Origin: an uncultured Eubacteriales bacterium | GTDB lineage: Bacteria > Bacillota > Clostridia > Oscillospirales > Butyricicoccaceae | Reading direction: 5' to 3' | DNA length: 8,078 nt | Assembly (NCBI GenBank): GCA_949740695.1 | Contig: CATJIY010000061.1 | Span: forward strand, 1 to 8,078 | Translations under genes and position numbers: made by a program | Shown here: positions 1 through 5,076 of the stretch, piece after piece | Layout: each line of letters begins with the position of its first letter | How positions within the stretch are numbered: position 1 is the stretch's first letter | The notes under the pieces: generated by a model | Seen by the model: only the letters and a program-made list of their open reading frames with translations | What the model was told of the DNA's origin: nothing | Databases searched by the model: none

Positions 1-83
1 AATAAGCTGCGTCCTCTCTTTTTTCTTTCTTGCAATTTTCTTTTTGGAAAGGCGTTTCGGGGAAATCATTTGGGGGCGTTAGT

Positions 84-152
84 TTGTTTGCGGCGATAAA
101 CCTGAAATGTTATTATGCGTTGCTTGCGGCAACAGGCAGTTTGCCATATAAT
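84..152 (+). promoter_or_regulatory. Tandem promoter-like signals upstream of the XRE regulator
   Basis: Two promoter-like units share the same -35 hexamer and spacing. The first is TTGCGG (88-93), a 17-base spacer and TATTAT (111-116). The second is TTGCGG (124-129), a 17-base spacer and a perfect TATAAT (147-152). The downstream unit would start transcription near base 159, leaving a leader of about 25 bases that carries the ribosome binding site. The -35 boxes match the consensus TTGACA only at TTG, so the call rests mainly on the -10 boxes and spacing. An imperfect dyad, GGCAAC (128-133) facing GTTTGCC (139-145), lies in the spacer of the second unit. That is a typical place for a repressor to block polymerase, so self-repression by the XRE protein is a reasonable inference. 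Confidence 0.5.
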
Positions 153-183
153 CGTGGTAACAAAGGAAAGAAGGTTATCCTGA

Positions 184-693
184 ATGTTAAGCGAAAATAT
201 CAAAGTGTTCCGAAAATCCAGAGGATTTTCGCAGGAAGAACTTGCTGACAAACTGAAGGTGGTGCGGCAAACAGTCTCGAAATGGGAGCAGGGCTTGTCG
301 GCGCCTGACGCTGGTTTGTTAATCGCCTTATCAAAGGCATTGGAAACACCTGTAAGCACGCTGTTGGGGGAAACGGCAGCTGAATCGAAGGCTGGCGACT
401 TCAACGCGATTGCCGAAAGGCTAGAGGAGATTAACCTACAGCTTGCAAAAAAGAAAACCGTAAGAAGAACGATTCTGCATTGGCTATTTGTTTTATGGTT
501 CTTGATTGCCGTAACCGCTTCCGCGGTATTCATCGGATACGGCAGTTTTTATCTGGGGTGGGACTATTCCGACCCGGAAACTGCCGTTGCTGGAACGATT
601 CTTCACGGGAGTGAATGGATGTTTGTCAGATTAGCGCCAATAATGCTTATTGGGGCGGCAGTTGGAATTTTTTTAACCCGGAAGAAACGCTAA
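184..693 (+). CDS. Membrane-anchored XRE-family HTH transcriptional regulator
   Basis: A 169-residue protein with an N-terminal Cro/C1-type helix-turn-helix at about residues 5-61. The family's usual pattern is clear: SQEELADKL at 16-24, then VRQTVSKWEQG at 27-37, followed by P41 and the LSKALETPVSTLLG stretch at 49-62. A charged, possibly coiled linker (about 72-95) leads to two hydrophobic segments at about 98-120 and 147-164 and a basic tail RKKR. It should therefore bind DNA while tethered to the cytoplasmic face of the membrane. XRE regulators with short membrane tails are common in Firmicutes and are often linked to envelope or transporter genes, but no target is identifiable here. The start is well supported by a purine-rich ribosome binding site at 162-174 (AAAGGAAAGAAGG). 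It appears monocistronic, ending before the hairpin at 755-777. Confidence 0.9.
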   Translation: MLSENIKVFRKSRGFSQEELADKLKVVRQTVSKWEQGLSAPDAGLLIALSKALETPVSTLLGETAAESKAGDFNAIAERLEEINLQLAKKKTVRRTILHWLFVLWFLIAVTASAVFIGYGSFYLGWDYSDPETAVAGTILHGSEWMFVRLAPIMLIGAAVGIFLTRKKR

Positions 694-754
694 AATCAGG
701 CCGCCTTTTTGAACGAGCAGGCTAAAAGCGTCATAAAAGAAAGTATACAAAAGA

Positions 755-777
755 GGACCGTTTTTCAAAAACGGTCC
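755..777. terminator. Bidirectional terminator between convergent genes
   Basis: A perfect 11-bp inverted repeat, GGACCGTTTTT (755-765) and AAAAACGGTCC (767-777), is separated by one base. The innermost A-T pairs would open to form the loop. It lies between the plus-strand XRE gene (ends 693) and the minus-strand carboxypeptidase gene (ends 846). Read on the minus strand the stem is followed at once by TCTTTTG. On the plus strand it is followed by CTT, five A and five T. It probably ends both transcripts. Confidence 0.8.
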
Positions 778-845
778 CTTAAAAATTTTTGCATGAAAAA
801 GCTTGGGAAGCTGATCTGCAAACAGCGGAAAAGACGCTCTCCAGG

Positions 846-1697
846 TCAGGGGATCTGGGAAAGGGCGCAGCGATCTAAAAACAGCTTGCCTTGTTCCAGC
901 AATTCTTTCCAGGCTTGTTCGGTCTGTTGGTCACTGCATAAAAAAGTATAGAAACGATTCAACAGATTTTGCCAATCCTCTTGAGTAGGCTGTGCAGTAA
1001 GGTTGGCGCTGGTCTGTGCCGCTGCTTCGGCCTGGGTCAGCTGCTCCAGATATTCCTCCAGGCAAAGGCCGGATTCTTGAATCGCTTTCGCGTTTTCTTT
1101 TCCTACATAGCGGTAGTGCCAAGGTTCATAGATAATCCCAGTAACTTCTGATTTATCCGCAGGATACCGGAGAATAAAGCCGTATTCCCAACTGTGTTCC
1201 ATCAGCCAGATCTGAGCTGGGGTGGTTTCTTGCTTTTTGTCCAATACCTGATAGCTTCGATCCACCAAGTCAACCGCTAGGCCCAGCTGATGCTCGCTGG
1301 CGCCTGGCCGGGCCACGATGGTTGCAGCCCGATCTTGGGCGGCTTGTCCTTGATAACCGGATCGTTCCATTTGAGCGACTTTATTGGCGTAAAGTTGTTG
1401 CTGGGTGGTTTGGGACCGATAGGAAGACCGAATCACTGGGGAATGGCCCGCGTCCCGGCAAGCGGCCAGCATATCGGCCAAGTCGCTTGCGCATCGCTGA
1501 TCTACCTGGTGGCCGTTTTCCGTTTTTTCCAAAGTTACCGTCCAGTCTTCTGGGATGGTAGTCCAAGGATTTACCAACGTAAGCTGCCAGCTGTTGTCTT
1601 CCGCTATGGCGGCGGTTTCAACAGCCATAGGACTGAGGCAGGCGGATAGGCAAAAAGTCAACCCAATCAGCAGAGAGAATTTTCGGATGTAACGCAT
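846..1697 (-). CDS. VanY-type D-alanyl-D-alanine carboxypeptidase, lipoprotein (peptidase M15B)
   Basis: A 283-residue exported zinc peptidase expected to remove the terminal D-Ala from peptidoglycan stem peptides. The N-terminus is a lipoprotein signal: MRYIRK, a hydrophobic core and lipobox LSAC with C20, so the mature enzyme should be lipid-anchored on the outer face of the membrane. The M15B motifs are intact: SSYRS at 91-95, SEHQLGLAVD at 134-143 with zinc ligands H136 and D143, and YEPWHYRYVG at 190-199 with catalytic E191 and zinc ligand H194. A Gln/Ala-rich stretch and a C-terminal helical tail of about 60 residues follow the domain. The start at 1697 is chosen because AAAGGAA (1705-1711) precedes it and the signal peptide begins there. 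The upstream in-frame TTG at 1748 would bury the signal peptide. A long, structured leader precedes it (1761-1863 and 1713-1734). No other van resistance genes are nearby, so a general cell-wall role is likelier than vancomycin resistance. Confidence 0.92.
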   Translation of the reverse strand: MRYIRKFSLLIGLTFCLSACLSPMAVETAAIAEDNSWQLTLVNPWTTIPEDWTVTLEKTENGHQVDQRCASDLADMLAACRDAGHSPVIRSSYRSQTTQQQLYANKVAQMERSGYQGQAAQDRAATIVARPGASEHQLGLAVDLVDRSYQVLDKKQETTPAQIWLMEHSWEYGFILRYPADKSEVTGIIYEPWHYRYVGKENAKAIQESGLCLEEYLEQLTQAEAAAQTSANLTAQPTQEDWQNLLNRFYTFLCSDQQTEQAWKELLEQGKLFLDRCALSQIP

Positions 1698-1712
1698 AAA
1701 ACAGTTCCTTTC

Positions 1713-1734
1713 TTCCAGGGGTTGCACCCCGGAA
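1713..1734 (-). promoter_or_regulatory. Hairpin abutting the ribosome binding site of the lipoprotein carboxypeptidase gene
   Basis: On the minus strand, TTCCGGGG (1734-1727) pairs with CCCC-T-GGAA (1721-1713). This gives an 8-bp stem with one bulged T and a 5-base loop, TGCAA. Its 3' foot is one base from the AAAGGAA ribosome binding site (1705-1711), so it would lie right next to an initiating ribosome. It could protect the 5' end, tune translation or be the expression end of the upstream structured leader. Only the pairing is seen; the role is inferred. Confidence 0.45.
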
Positions 1735-1760
1735 TACCTTTTGGCCAATGGACAACCTTA

Positions 1761-1863
1761 GGACTTGTAATCGTGTCAAATACTTGGATAAGAGAATGTG
1801 TATTCCTAAAAATCTTTTTGCGGTTAAAGCGCAATAAAGAGCAGGCCAAGTACTTACAAGTTT
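1761..1863 (-). ncRNA. Candidate structured 5' leader RNA (possible cis-regulatory element), class unknown
   Basis: Nested complementary segments form a compact three-way-junction fold. P1 pairs 1854-1861 with 1763-1770 (ACTTGTAA/TTACAAGT, 8 bp). P2 pairs 1846-1852 with 1781-1787 (TACTTGG/CCAAGTA, 7 bp), separated from P1 by one base on one side and ten on the other. P3 pairs 1830-1840 with 1813-1822 (10 bp, one bulged base, 7-base loop). P4 is a 4-bp hairpin, GAAT/ATTC, at 1794-1805. On the minus strand a TATAAT lies 7-8 bases before P1, so the transcript would begin at the foot of the fold, and the start codon lies 63 bases after it. I recognise no known riboswitch signature. The plus strand could also fold this way, with two extra G-U pairs closing P1, so orientation is not certain. 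That the pairing is biologically real is inferred. Confidence 0.45.
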
Positions 1864-1869
1864 GTTGGA

Positions 1870-1875
1870 ATTATA
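1870..1875 (-). promoter_or_regulatory. Putative -10 box for the lipoprotein carboxypeptidase gene
   Basis: The minus strand reads a perfect TATAAT here. Transcription would start near 1863, at the first stem of the structured leader, giving a leader of about 165 bases before the start at 1697. No good -35 hexamer lies 16-18 bases upstream (the best is GTGATT-like at 1893-1898) and there is no extended TG. The call rests on the -10 box and its placement. Confidence 0.4.
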
Positions 1876-1974
1876 CCCCATACTAGGAAAGAAATCACGA
1901 GAAAGGTCCATCAGTTTAAAATTTCTTTACCCTTTGTCCATAAAAAACACGAAAAGAACAAACGCACATTCCTC

Positions 1975-2001
1975 AAAAAAGCCGGCAGTTCGTGAACCGG
2001 C
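1975..2001 (-). terminator. Rho-independent terminator downstream of the RHH gene
   Basis: On the minus strand, GCCGG (2001-1997) pairs with CCGGC (1985-1981), with a further GAA/TTC complementarity inside the loop. The stem is followed directly by six T (1980-1975). It is the second hairpin after the RHH stop at 2111 and the one with the best minus-strand T tract. Confidence 0.65.
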
Positions 2002-2028
2002 AAAAATAATTTGAACAAAAATCCAGAG

Positions 2029-2064
2029 CCCAAGCGAAGACCTTGACGCTGGGTTTTTGTTTTT
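2029..2064 (+). terminator. Terminator-like hairpin, strongest on the plus strand
   Basis: CCCAAGCG (2029-2036) pairs with CGCTGGG (2047-2053), with one bulged A and a 10-base loop. It is followed on the plus strand by TTTTTGTTTTT (2054-2064), a near-ideal intrinsic terminator. No plus-strand gene lies upstream that needs it. On the minus strand the same stem is followed, after seven bases, by five T, so it may serve the RHH transcript as the first of two terminators. Confidence 0.5.
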
Positions 2065-2110
2065 GTTGAGCATTGGGCAAGTATGGCCCTGTTTCAAAAT
2101 TCGGACAGAT

Positions 2111-2314
2111 TTACTTTCGGTTAAGGGATTTTCTTTGATCCTTTGGTATAGATTCCTCAAAGATAGCTCCGTGCTGTGTTTCAAATTGATAGACATTTTC
2201 TCGAATCAAGGTCAGGATTTGACTGTTGGCAGAGCGGCCCTCATAATTGGCGACAACATGTAATTGATCCAACAATTTTTGGTCAATGCGGATAGAAAGA
2301 TTTTTGATAGCCAT
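2111..2314 (-). CDS. Arc-type ribbon-helix-helix DNA-binding protein
   Basis: A 67-residue protein made almost entirely of one ribbon-helix-helix domain of the Arc/MetJ superfamily. Residues 4-10 (KNLSIRI) form the DNA-contacting strand, 12-24 the first helix, GRSANSQI at 26-33 the characteristic turn, and about 29-45 the second helix. A short charged tail (KDQRKSLNRK) follows. Such proteins bind DNA as dimers of two-stranded ribbons, often at inverted repeats in their own promoter. The start at 2314 is chosen because GAGG lies about 8 bases upstream; a TTG at 2332 would place that site inside the gene. No toxin gene lies beside it, so an antitoxin role is not supported. It sits divergently from the membrane-anchored carboxypeptidase gene and upstream of the lipoprotein one, so it could regulate either, but that is inference from position. 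Confidence 0.88.
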   Translation of the reverse strand: MAIKNLSIRIDQKLLDQLHVVANYEGRSANSQILTLIRENVYQFETQHGAIFEESIPKDQRKSLNRK

Positions 2315-2330
2315 AAAAAAACCTCGTTTC

Positions 2331-2414
2331 AAATAGATATTGTATTTATTTTGCGTTCATTGGCTGGAAAAGTGTAAATTATGAAGGCAAAATATATTCA
2401 TAATATATCTATTT
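2331..2414. promoter_or_regulatory. AT-rich dyads upstream of the RHH gene, candidate operator region
   Basis: Two inverted repeats lie just upstream of the RHH start. One is AAATAGATAT (2331-2340) facing ATATCTATTT (2405-2414), a perfect 10-bp pair 64 bases apart. The other is ATATATT-CAT-AATATAT (2392-2408), 7-bp arms around three bases. The first pair contains TAGA/TCTA, like the half-sites I recall for phage P22 Arc. A weak minus-strand -10, TACAAT (2339-2344), overlaps the first arm, so binding there could block the gene's own promoter. Binding is inferred, not shown. Confidence 0.35.
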
Positions 2415-2550
2415 TTTTAAAAAGAAAAAGCAGGCGTTCTTCCAGAGGAATGGCTAAAAGATTCAGCGGAACGATCGTCGAGAAGTTTTTGGGGGAAGGG
2501 AGAATACCGGTAAAGGATCATTCTTGAATAAATCTTAATGATTTTCTGCC

Positions 2551-2578
2551 TTGGATCCTAACCTTTTTCTGCTATGCT
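2551..2578 (+). promoter_or_regulatory. Extended -10 promoter for the membrane-anchored carboxypeptidase gene
   Basis: TATGCT (2573-2578) is preceded by TG at 2570-2571, an extended -10. TTGGAT (2551-2556) lies 16 bases upstream as a weak -35. Transcription would begin near 2585, giving a short leader of about 23 bases that carries AGAGGTGG at 2595-2602. The region from 2415 to 2550 shows no further recognisable element. Confidence 0.45.
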
Positions 2579-2607
2579 AGAAATAACAAATCTTAGAGGT
2601 GGACGTT

Positions 2608-3471
2608 ATGAAAAAGCGGAATGTGCAAAAGATCCTTGCTGGTGCGGTAACTTTGCTGGTGATGGCCGGTGCGGTTTTGTTTGTCTTTTCTCCCCAGCTG
2701 GCGGGGCCAAGGTTTCAGTTGACCGATTGGATGTTATCTTTTTTTGAGGAGGCCAGGTATCCTCAGAAGGAAATCGCCCTTCAGGAGATTTCCTTAAAGG
2801 ATCTTTTGGCAGATTCACGAGTGACGGTAGATCAATCTTTGCTGCTGGTGCGGCCGGGTAGAGGATTGCCGGAGGATTTTTCGGCGGCGGTATCGGAATA
2901 TCGGGATAGCGGTCTTTGGATGGAGGAAGGGGTGCACCAGGCTTACGAGGCTCTTTCCAATAAAATTAAGGAACGGTTTGATGCGAAGCTATATGTCTCT
3001 AGCGCTTACCGCACCCGGGAAAAGCAATTGGAGATTACCCAGACCCAGGGGGAGTTGGCCGCTGGCGTAGACGAAAGCGAGCACCAAACCGGTTTGGCAT
3101 TGGATGTATATGTTTCTCAATATGCGGGGAAAAGCTTCCTTCGGTGTGAAACTGGCCGATGGGTAAACCGGAACTGCTGGCAGTATGGATTTATCATTCG
3201 ATATCCTTATTATGGGGAAAAACAAACTGGCTTGCCCTATGAGCCATGGCATCTGCGATATGTTGGAAAACCCCATGCTCAATTGATGATGCAGAACCGG
3301 CTGACCCTGGAGGAATATTTGGACTCCCTGGAGTTTGGAAAATTTTATGCCTTTGAAGATGTGTGGATTTCCCGTCAGACCGGGGAGCAGATGTTGACGC
3401 CCGAGGATTATCAAAGCGCCACAGTGTCCAGCGATAACCAGGGGGGCTGGGTATTGACCTTTTATTCATAA
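2608..3471 (+). CDS. VanY-type D-alanyl-D-alanine carboxypeptidase, membrane-anchored (peptidase M15B)
   Basis: A 287-residue relative of the lipoprotein carboxypeptidase at 846-1697, with the same predicted reaction: removal of terminal D-Ala from peptidoglycan stem peptides outside the membrane. It begins with a basic MKKR and one hydrophobic helix at about 9-28 with no lipobox cysteine, so it is a membrane-anchored or secreted enzyme. A stalk of about 80 residues precedes the catalytic domain. Motifs are complete: SSAYRTREKQ at 131-140, SEHQTGLALD at 157-166 with zinc ligands H159 and D166, and YEPWHLRYVG at 211-220 with catalytic E212 and zinc ligand H215. ATG at 2608 is preferred over the in-frame GTG at 2599 because AGAGGTGG (2595-2602) sits five bases before it and overlaps the GTG. 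It is transcribed divergently from the RHH gene and is apparently monocistronic. Confidence 0.92.
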   Translation: MKKRNVQKILAGAVTLLVMAGAVLFVFSPQLAGPRFQLTDWMLSFFEEARYPQKEIALQEISLKDLLADSRVTVDQSLLLVRPGRGLPEDFSAAVSEYRDSGLWMEEGVHQAYEALSNKIKERFDAKLYVSSAYRTREKQLEITQTQGELAAGVDESEHQTGLALDVYVSQYAGKSFLRCETGRWVNRNCWQYGFIIRYPYYGEKQTGLPYEPWHLRYVGKPHAQLMMQNRLTLEEYLDSLEFGKFYAFEDVWISRQTGEQMLTPEDYQSATVSSDNQGGWVLTFYS

Positions 3472-3490
3472 GGGGGGCCAAAGGCCCCCC
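3472..3490. terminator. GC-rich terminator hairpin between convergent genes
   Basis: GGGGGGCC (3472-3479) pairs perfectly with GGCCCCCC (3483-3490) around an AAA loop, starting right after the carboxypeptidase stop and 16 bases from the stop of the convergent amidohydrolase. The T-rich tail is loose: TGTTATTCTGTTATTTTT begins about eight bases later on the plus strand, and the minus-strand side has no T run. Position and stem strength favour a shared terminator. Confidence 0.65.
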
Positions 3491-3506
3491 CTGCGCTGTT
3501 ATTCTG

Positions 3507-4685
3507 TTATTTTTCAAGCAGTTCCAACAAGAACTCCATTTGCAGCCGGATACCCAAAGGGATGCACGCTTCATCCACATCAAATTGCTGGTTATGCAGG
3601 GCGGCGGTGACGCCCTTAGCGCTATTGCCGCAGCCCAAGTGATAGAACGCGCCGCCTTTTTTGGACCCATCGATAAAATAGGAGAATTCTTCGCCTCCTA
3701 GACTGGGAAACTGCTTCATCAACACATGCTCCCGCCCCAGCAGTTCTTCGGCTTTGGCCTTCATTACGTCCACCACCGCATCGGTGTTGATCAGGGCGGC
3801 GTAGCCCCATTCCACCTCCACTTGAGCAGTACAGCCGTAGCCGGCGGCGATACCCTGGGCAATGGCGGTAATCCGGTCCTTGGCAAAGAGACGTGTTTCC
3901 GGATCCAATGTGCGCAAGGTGCCGGTCATCTTGACTTCATCAGCCACGATGTTGCTCTTGGCCCCGCCTTGGATAGTACCGATGGTGAGAACCGCGTTGT
4001 TCAGCGGGCTGATATTCCGGCTGACAAAAGTTTGCAGGCCGGAAATGACTCCCGCCGCCGCGACAATGGCGTCCACACCGCGCTCAGGATAGGCCCCATG
4101 GCCTGCTTTGCCCTGAACGGTGATATGAACGGTATCGCAAGAGGCGTTCAATTGGCCGTAGCGCATTTCTACGGCGCCCACATCCATATAGGGCTGGACA
4201 TGCAAGCCAATGGTATAGTCTACATCAGGATTTTTGCAGCAACCTTGCTGGACCATCCGTTCACCGCCGCCGATGGTTTCCTCGGCGGGTTGAAAGAAAA
4301 GTTTCACCGTCCCCGGCAGATCGTTGCCCAGTTCCTTGCATAGTTTGGCGACTCCCAGCAGAATGGTAGTGTGAACGTCATGGCCGCAGGCATGCATTAC
4401 GCCATCGTTGCGGGAGCAATAAGGCCGGTCCCGGTCCTCCTGAAGAGGAAGCGCGTCGATATCCGCTCGGATACCCACCACATTGCCTGGCTTGCCCCCC
4501 TGGATGATTCCCAAAATGCCGGTATCGGCGATATCTTGATGGGGGATACCCCACTGGTCCAGCAGGGAGCAGATCATTTTGTGGGTTTCATGTTCTTGGG
4601 TTCCCAGCTCGGGGCAGCGATGCAGCGTGCGGCGAATGTCGATCATCTCTTGGGTGATGGCTTGGATGTTTTCTTGTAGTTCCAT
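3507..4685 (-). CDS. M20D-family metal-dependent amidohydrolase (N-acyl-amino acid or hippurate hydrolase type)
   Basis: A 392-residue cytosolic enzyme of normal family length, predicted to cleave an N-acyl group from an amino acid or short peptide using a two-metal site. Motifs in order: IRRTLHRCPELG at 17-28, GIRADIDALPLQE at 71-83, HACGHDVH at 98-105 with ligands C100 and H102, FQPAEE at 131-136 with general base and ligand E135/E136, GLHV at 160-163 with H162, and LHNQQFDVDE at 363-372 with H364. The dimerisation (lid) domain occupies roughly 175-285 and includes GKAGHGAYPERGVDAI. The Cys-x-His metal motif places it with hippurate, indole-3-acetyl-amino acid and N-acetyldiaminopimelate hydrolases. 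Substrate cannot be chosen from sequence; an N-acetyl-diaminopimelate role would need other lysine-pathway genes, and none are here. Start at 4685 follows an AAAGGAG site at ideal spacing. The frame stays open upstream to 4913, but no ribosome binding site supports a longer protein. Confidence 0.94.
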   Translation of the reverse strand: MELQENIQAITQEMIDIRRTLHRCPELGTQEHETHKMICSLLDQWGIPHQDIADTGILGIIQGGKPGNVVGIRADIDALPLQEDRDRPYCSRNDGVMHACGHDVHTTILLGVAKLCKELGNDLPGTVKLFFQPAEETIGGGERMVQQGCCKNPDVDYTIGLHVQPYMDVGAVEMRYGQLNASCDTVHITVQGKAGHGAYPERGVDAIVAAAGVISGLQTFVSRNISPLNNAVLTIGTIQGGAKSNIVADEVKMTGTLRTLDPETRLFAKDRITAIAQGIAAGYGCTAQVEVEWGYAALINTDAVVDVMKAKAEELLGREHVLMKQFPSLGGEEFSYFIDGSKKGGAFYHLGCGNSAKGVTAALHNQQFDVDEACIPLGIRLQMEFLLELLEK

Positions 4686-4741
4686 AAAAGAAGCTCCTTT
4701 TTGCAAAATGAGTGGTATGTTTATCATTATTTCCGAACAGA

Positions 4742-4769
4742 GGCGTCTTTCGTCCGGGCAAAAGACGCC
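4742..4769. repeat. Perfect 9-bp inverted repeat in the amidohydrolase leader
   Basis: GGCGTCTTT (4742-4750) and AAAGACGCC (4761-4769) form a perfect stem around the 10-base loop CGTCCGGGCA, 57 bases upstream of the amidohydrolase start. Neither strand has a T run after the stem, so it is not an obvious terminator. It may be a leader hairpin, a protein site or one copy of a dispersed repeat; the sequence alone does not decide. Confidence 0.55.
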
Positions 4770-4941
4770 AAAGTCCGCTAAGAGGCGGGGCGTAGCAGCG
4801 GGAAAGCCGGAAGGACCTTTCTCGTCTCTCCCAAGGATTCTTTCTGCGGCAGCGATTTTTTTGTCGTAGAGTTTCACTGCGCCTTTGGGAAACCACCGTG
4901 CTTCCTTTTTCATAGGTAAGACGCTGATTGGAGGAACGTGA

Positions 4942-5070
4942 AGCGCCGCCTTTCAAGCATCCCAGCGCCATATCAAGAGGGAAAAGTCCTATGGGTATCC
5001 AAGTCTAAAAGCGTCTGCCCGCTGGAGCTTCACCAGTCAGGGCGTCTGATAAAAAGCAACAGGCGGCGTT
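4942..5070. repeat. Long-range inverted repeat enclosing two hairpins, possible structured RNA
   Basis: AGCGCCGCCT (4942-4951) pairs with AGGCGGCGTT (5061-5070), a 10-bp closing stem counting one G-U pair on the plus strand. Inside are two smaller stems. TCCTATGG (4987-4994) pairs with CCATA (4968-4972) and GGA (4980-4982) across a 7-base bulge. GCCC-G-CTGG (5017-5025) faces CCAG-TCA-GGGC (5033-5043). The right arm begins 7 bases after the HD-domain gene's stop. No known RNA family was recognised and the strand is undetermined. Confidence 0.3.
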
Positions 5071-5076
5071 CCTTTG

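Larger units (their letters stand above)
1698..2110. other. 413-base non-coding region between the lipoprotein carboxypeptidase and the RHH gene
   Basis: I find no convincing coding sequence here on either strand. Reading leftward from the RHH gene, it holds two terminator-like hairpins (2029-2053 and 1981-2001), then about 100 bases with nothing recognisable. These are followed by a minus-strand TATAAT (1870-1875), a multi-stem structure (1761-1863) and the hairpin beside the carboxypeptidase ribosome binding site (1713-1734). It therefore appears to be the 3' end of the RHH transcript followed by the promoter and long 5' leader of the carboxypeptidase gene. Confidence 0.6.
4686..5076 (-). 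other. 391-base gap between the HD-domain gene and the amidohydrolase
   Basis: No supported gene lies here. From the HD stop leftward, it holds a long-range inverted repeat (4942-4951 with 5061-5070) enclosing two smaller hairpins. A stretch from 4913 stays open in frame with the amidohydrolase but lacks a ribosome binding site. A perfect 9-bp hairpin lies at 4742-4769. The hexamer GCGTCT occurs five times across both strands (4743, 4763, 4919, 5011, 5042). I found no convincing -35/-10 pair for the amidohydrolase, so it may be cotranscribed with the upstream operon or have a promoter I cannot see. Confidence 0.5.

Noticed and set aside
30..248. 72-codon plus-strand frame at the left end
   Set aside because: It runs through the promoter region and into the XRE gene in another frame, and has no recognisable product.
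1698..1748. N-terminal extension of the lipoprotein carboxypeptidase from a TTG at 1748
   Set aside because: It would bury the lipoprotein signal peptide, and the real ribosome binding site and a hairpin lie inside it.
2111..2314. RHH protein as the antitoxin of a toxin-antitoxin pair
   Set aside because: No small toxin-like gene overlaps or adjoins it on the same strand.
2450..2527. 25-codon plus-strand frame (MAKRFSGTIVEK...) upstream of the second carboxypeptidase
   Set aside because: The only purine-rich site, AGAGG, is one base from the ATG, too close to work. A TGGC-AAAAG match to the leader of the other carboxypeptidase is short enough to be chance.
846..3471. A vancomycin-resistance cluster
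   Set aside because: Only VanY-type enzymes are present, with no vanH, ligase, vanX, vanT or VanRS two-component genes. Such carboxypeptidases are common housekeeping enzymes in Clostridia.
3726..4343. 205-codon plus-strand frame
   Set aside because: It is antisense to the well-supported amidohydrolase gene, and its protein shows no domain.
4686..4913. Extended M20D protein starting at 4913
   Set aside because: There is no ribosome binding site at 4913, the family normally starts near the 4685 ATG, and that ATG has an excellent AAAGGAG site.
4981..5050. tRNA-like string (GGGTATCCAAGTCTAAAAG) on the plus strand
   Set aside because: No acceptor stem, anticodon arm or T-loop sequence can be placed around it.
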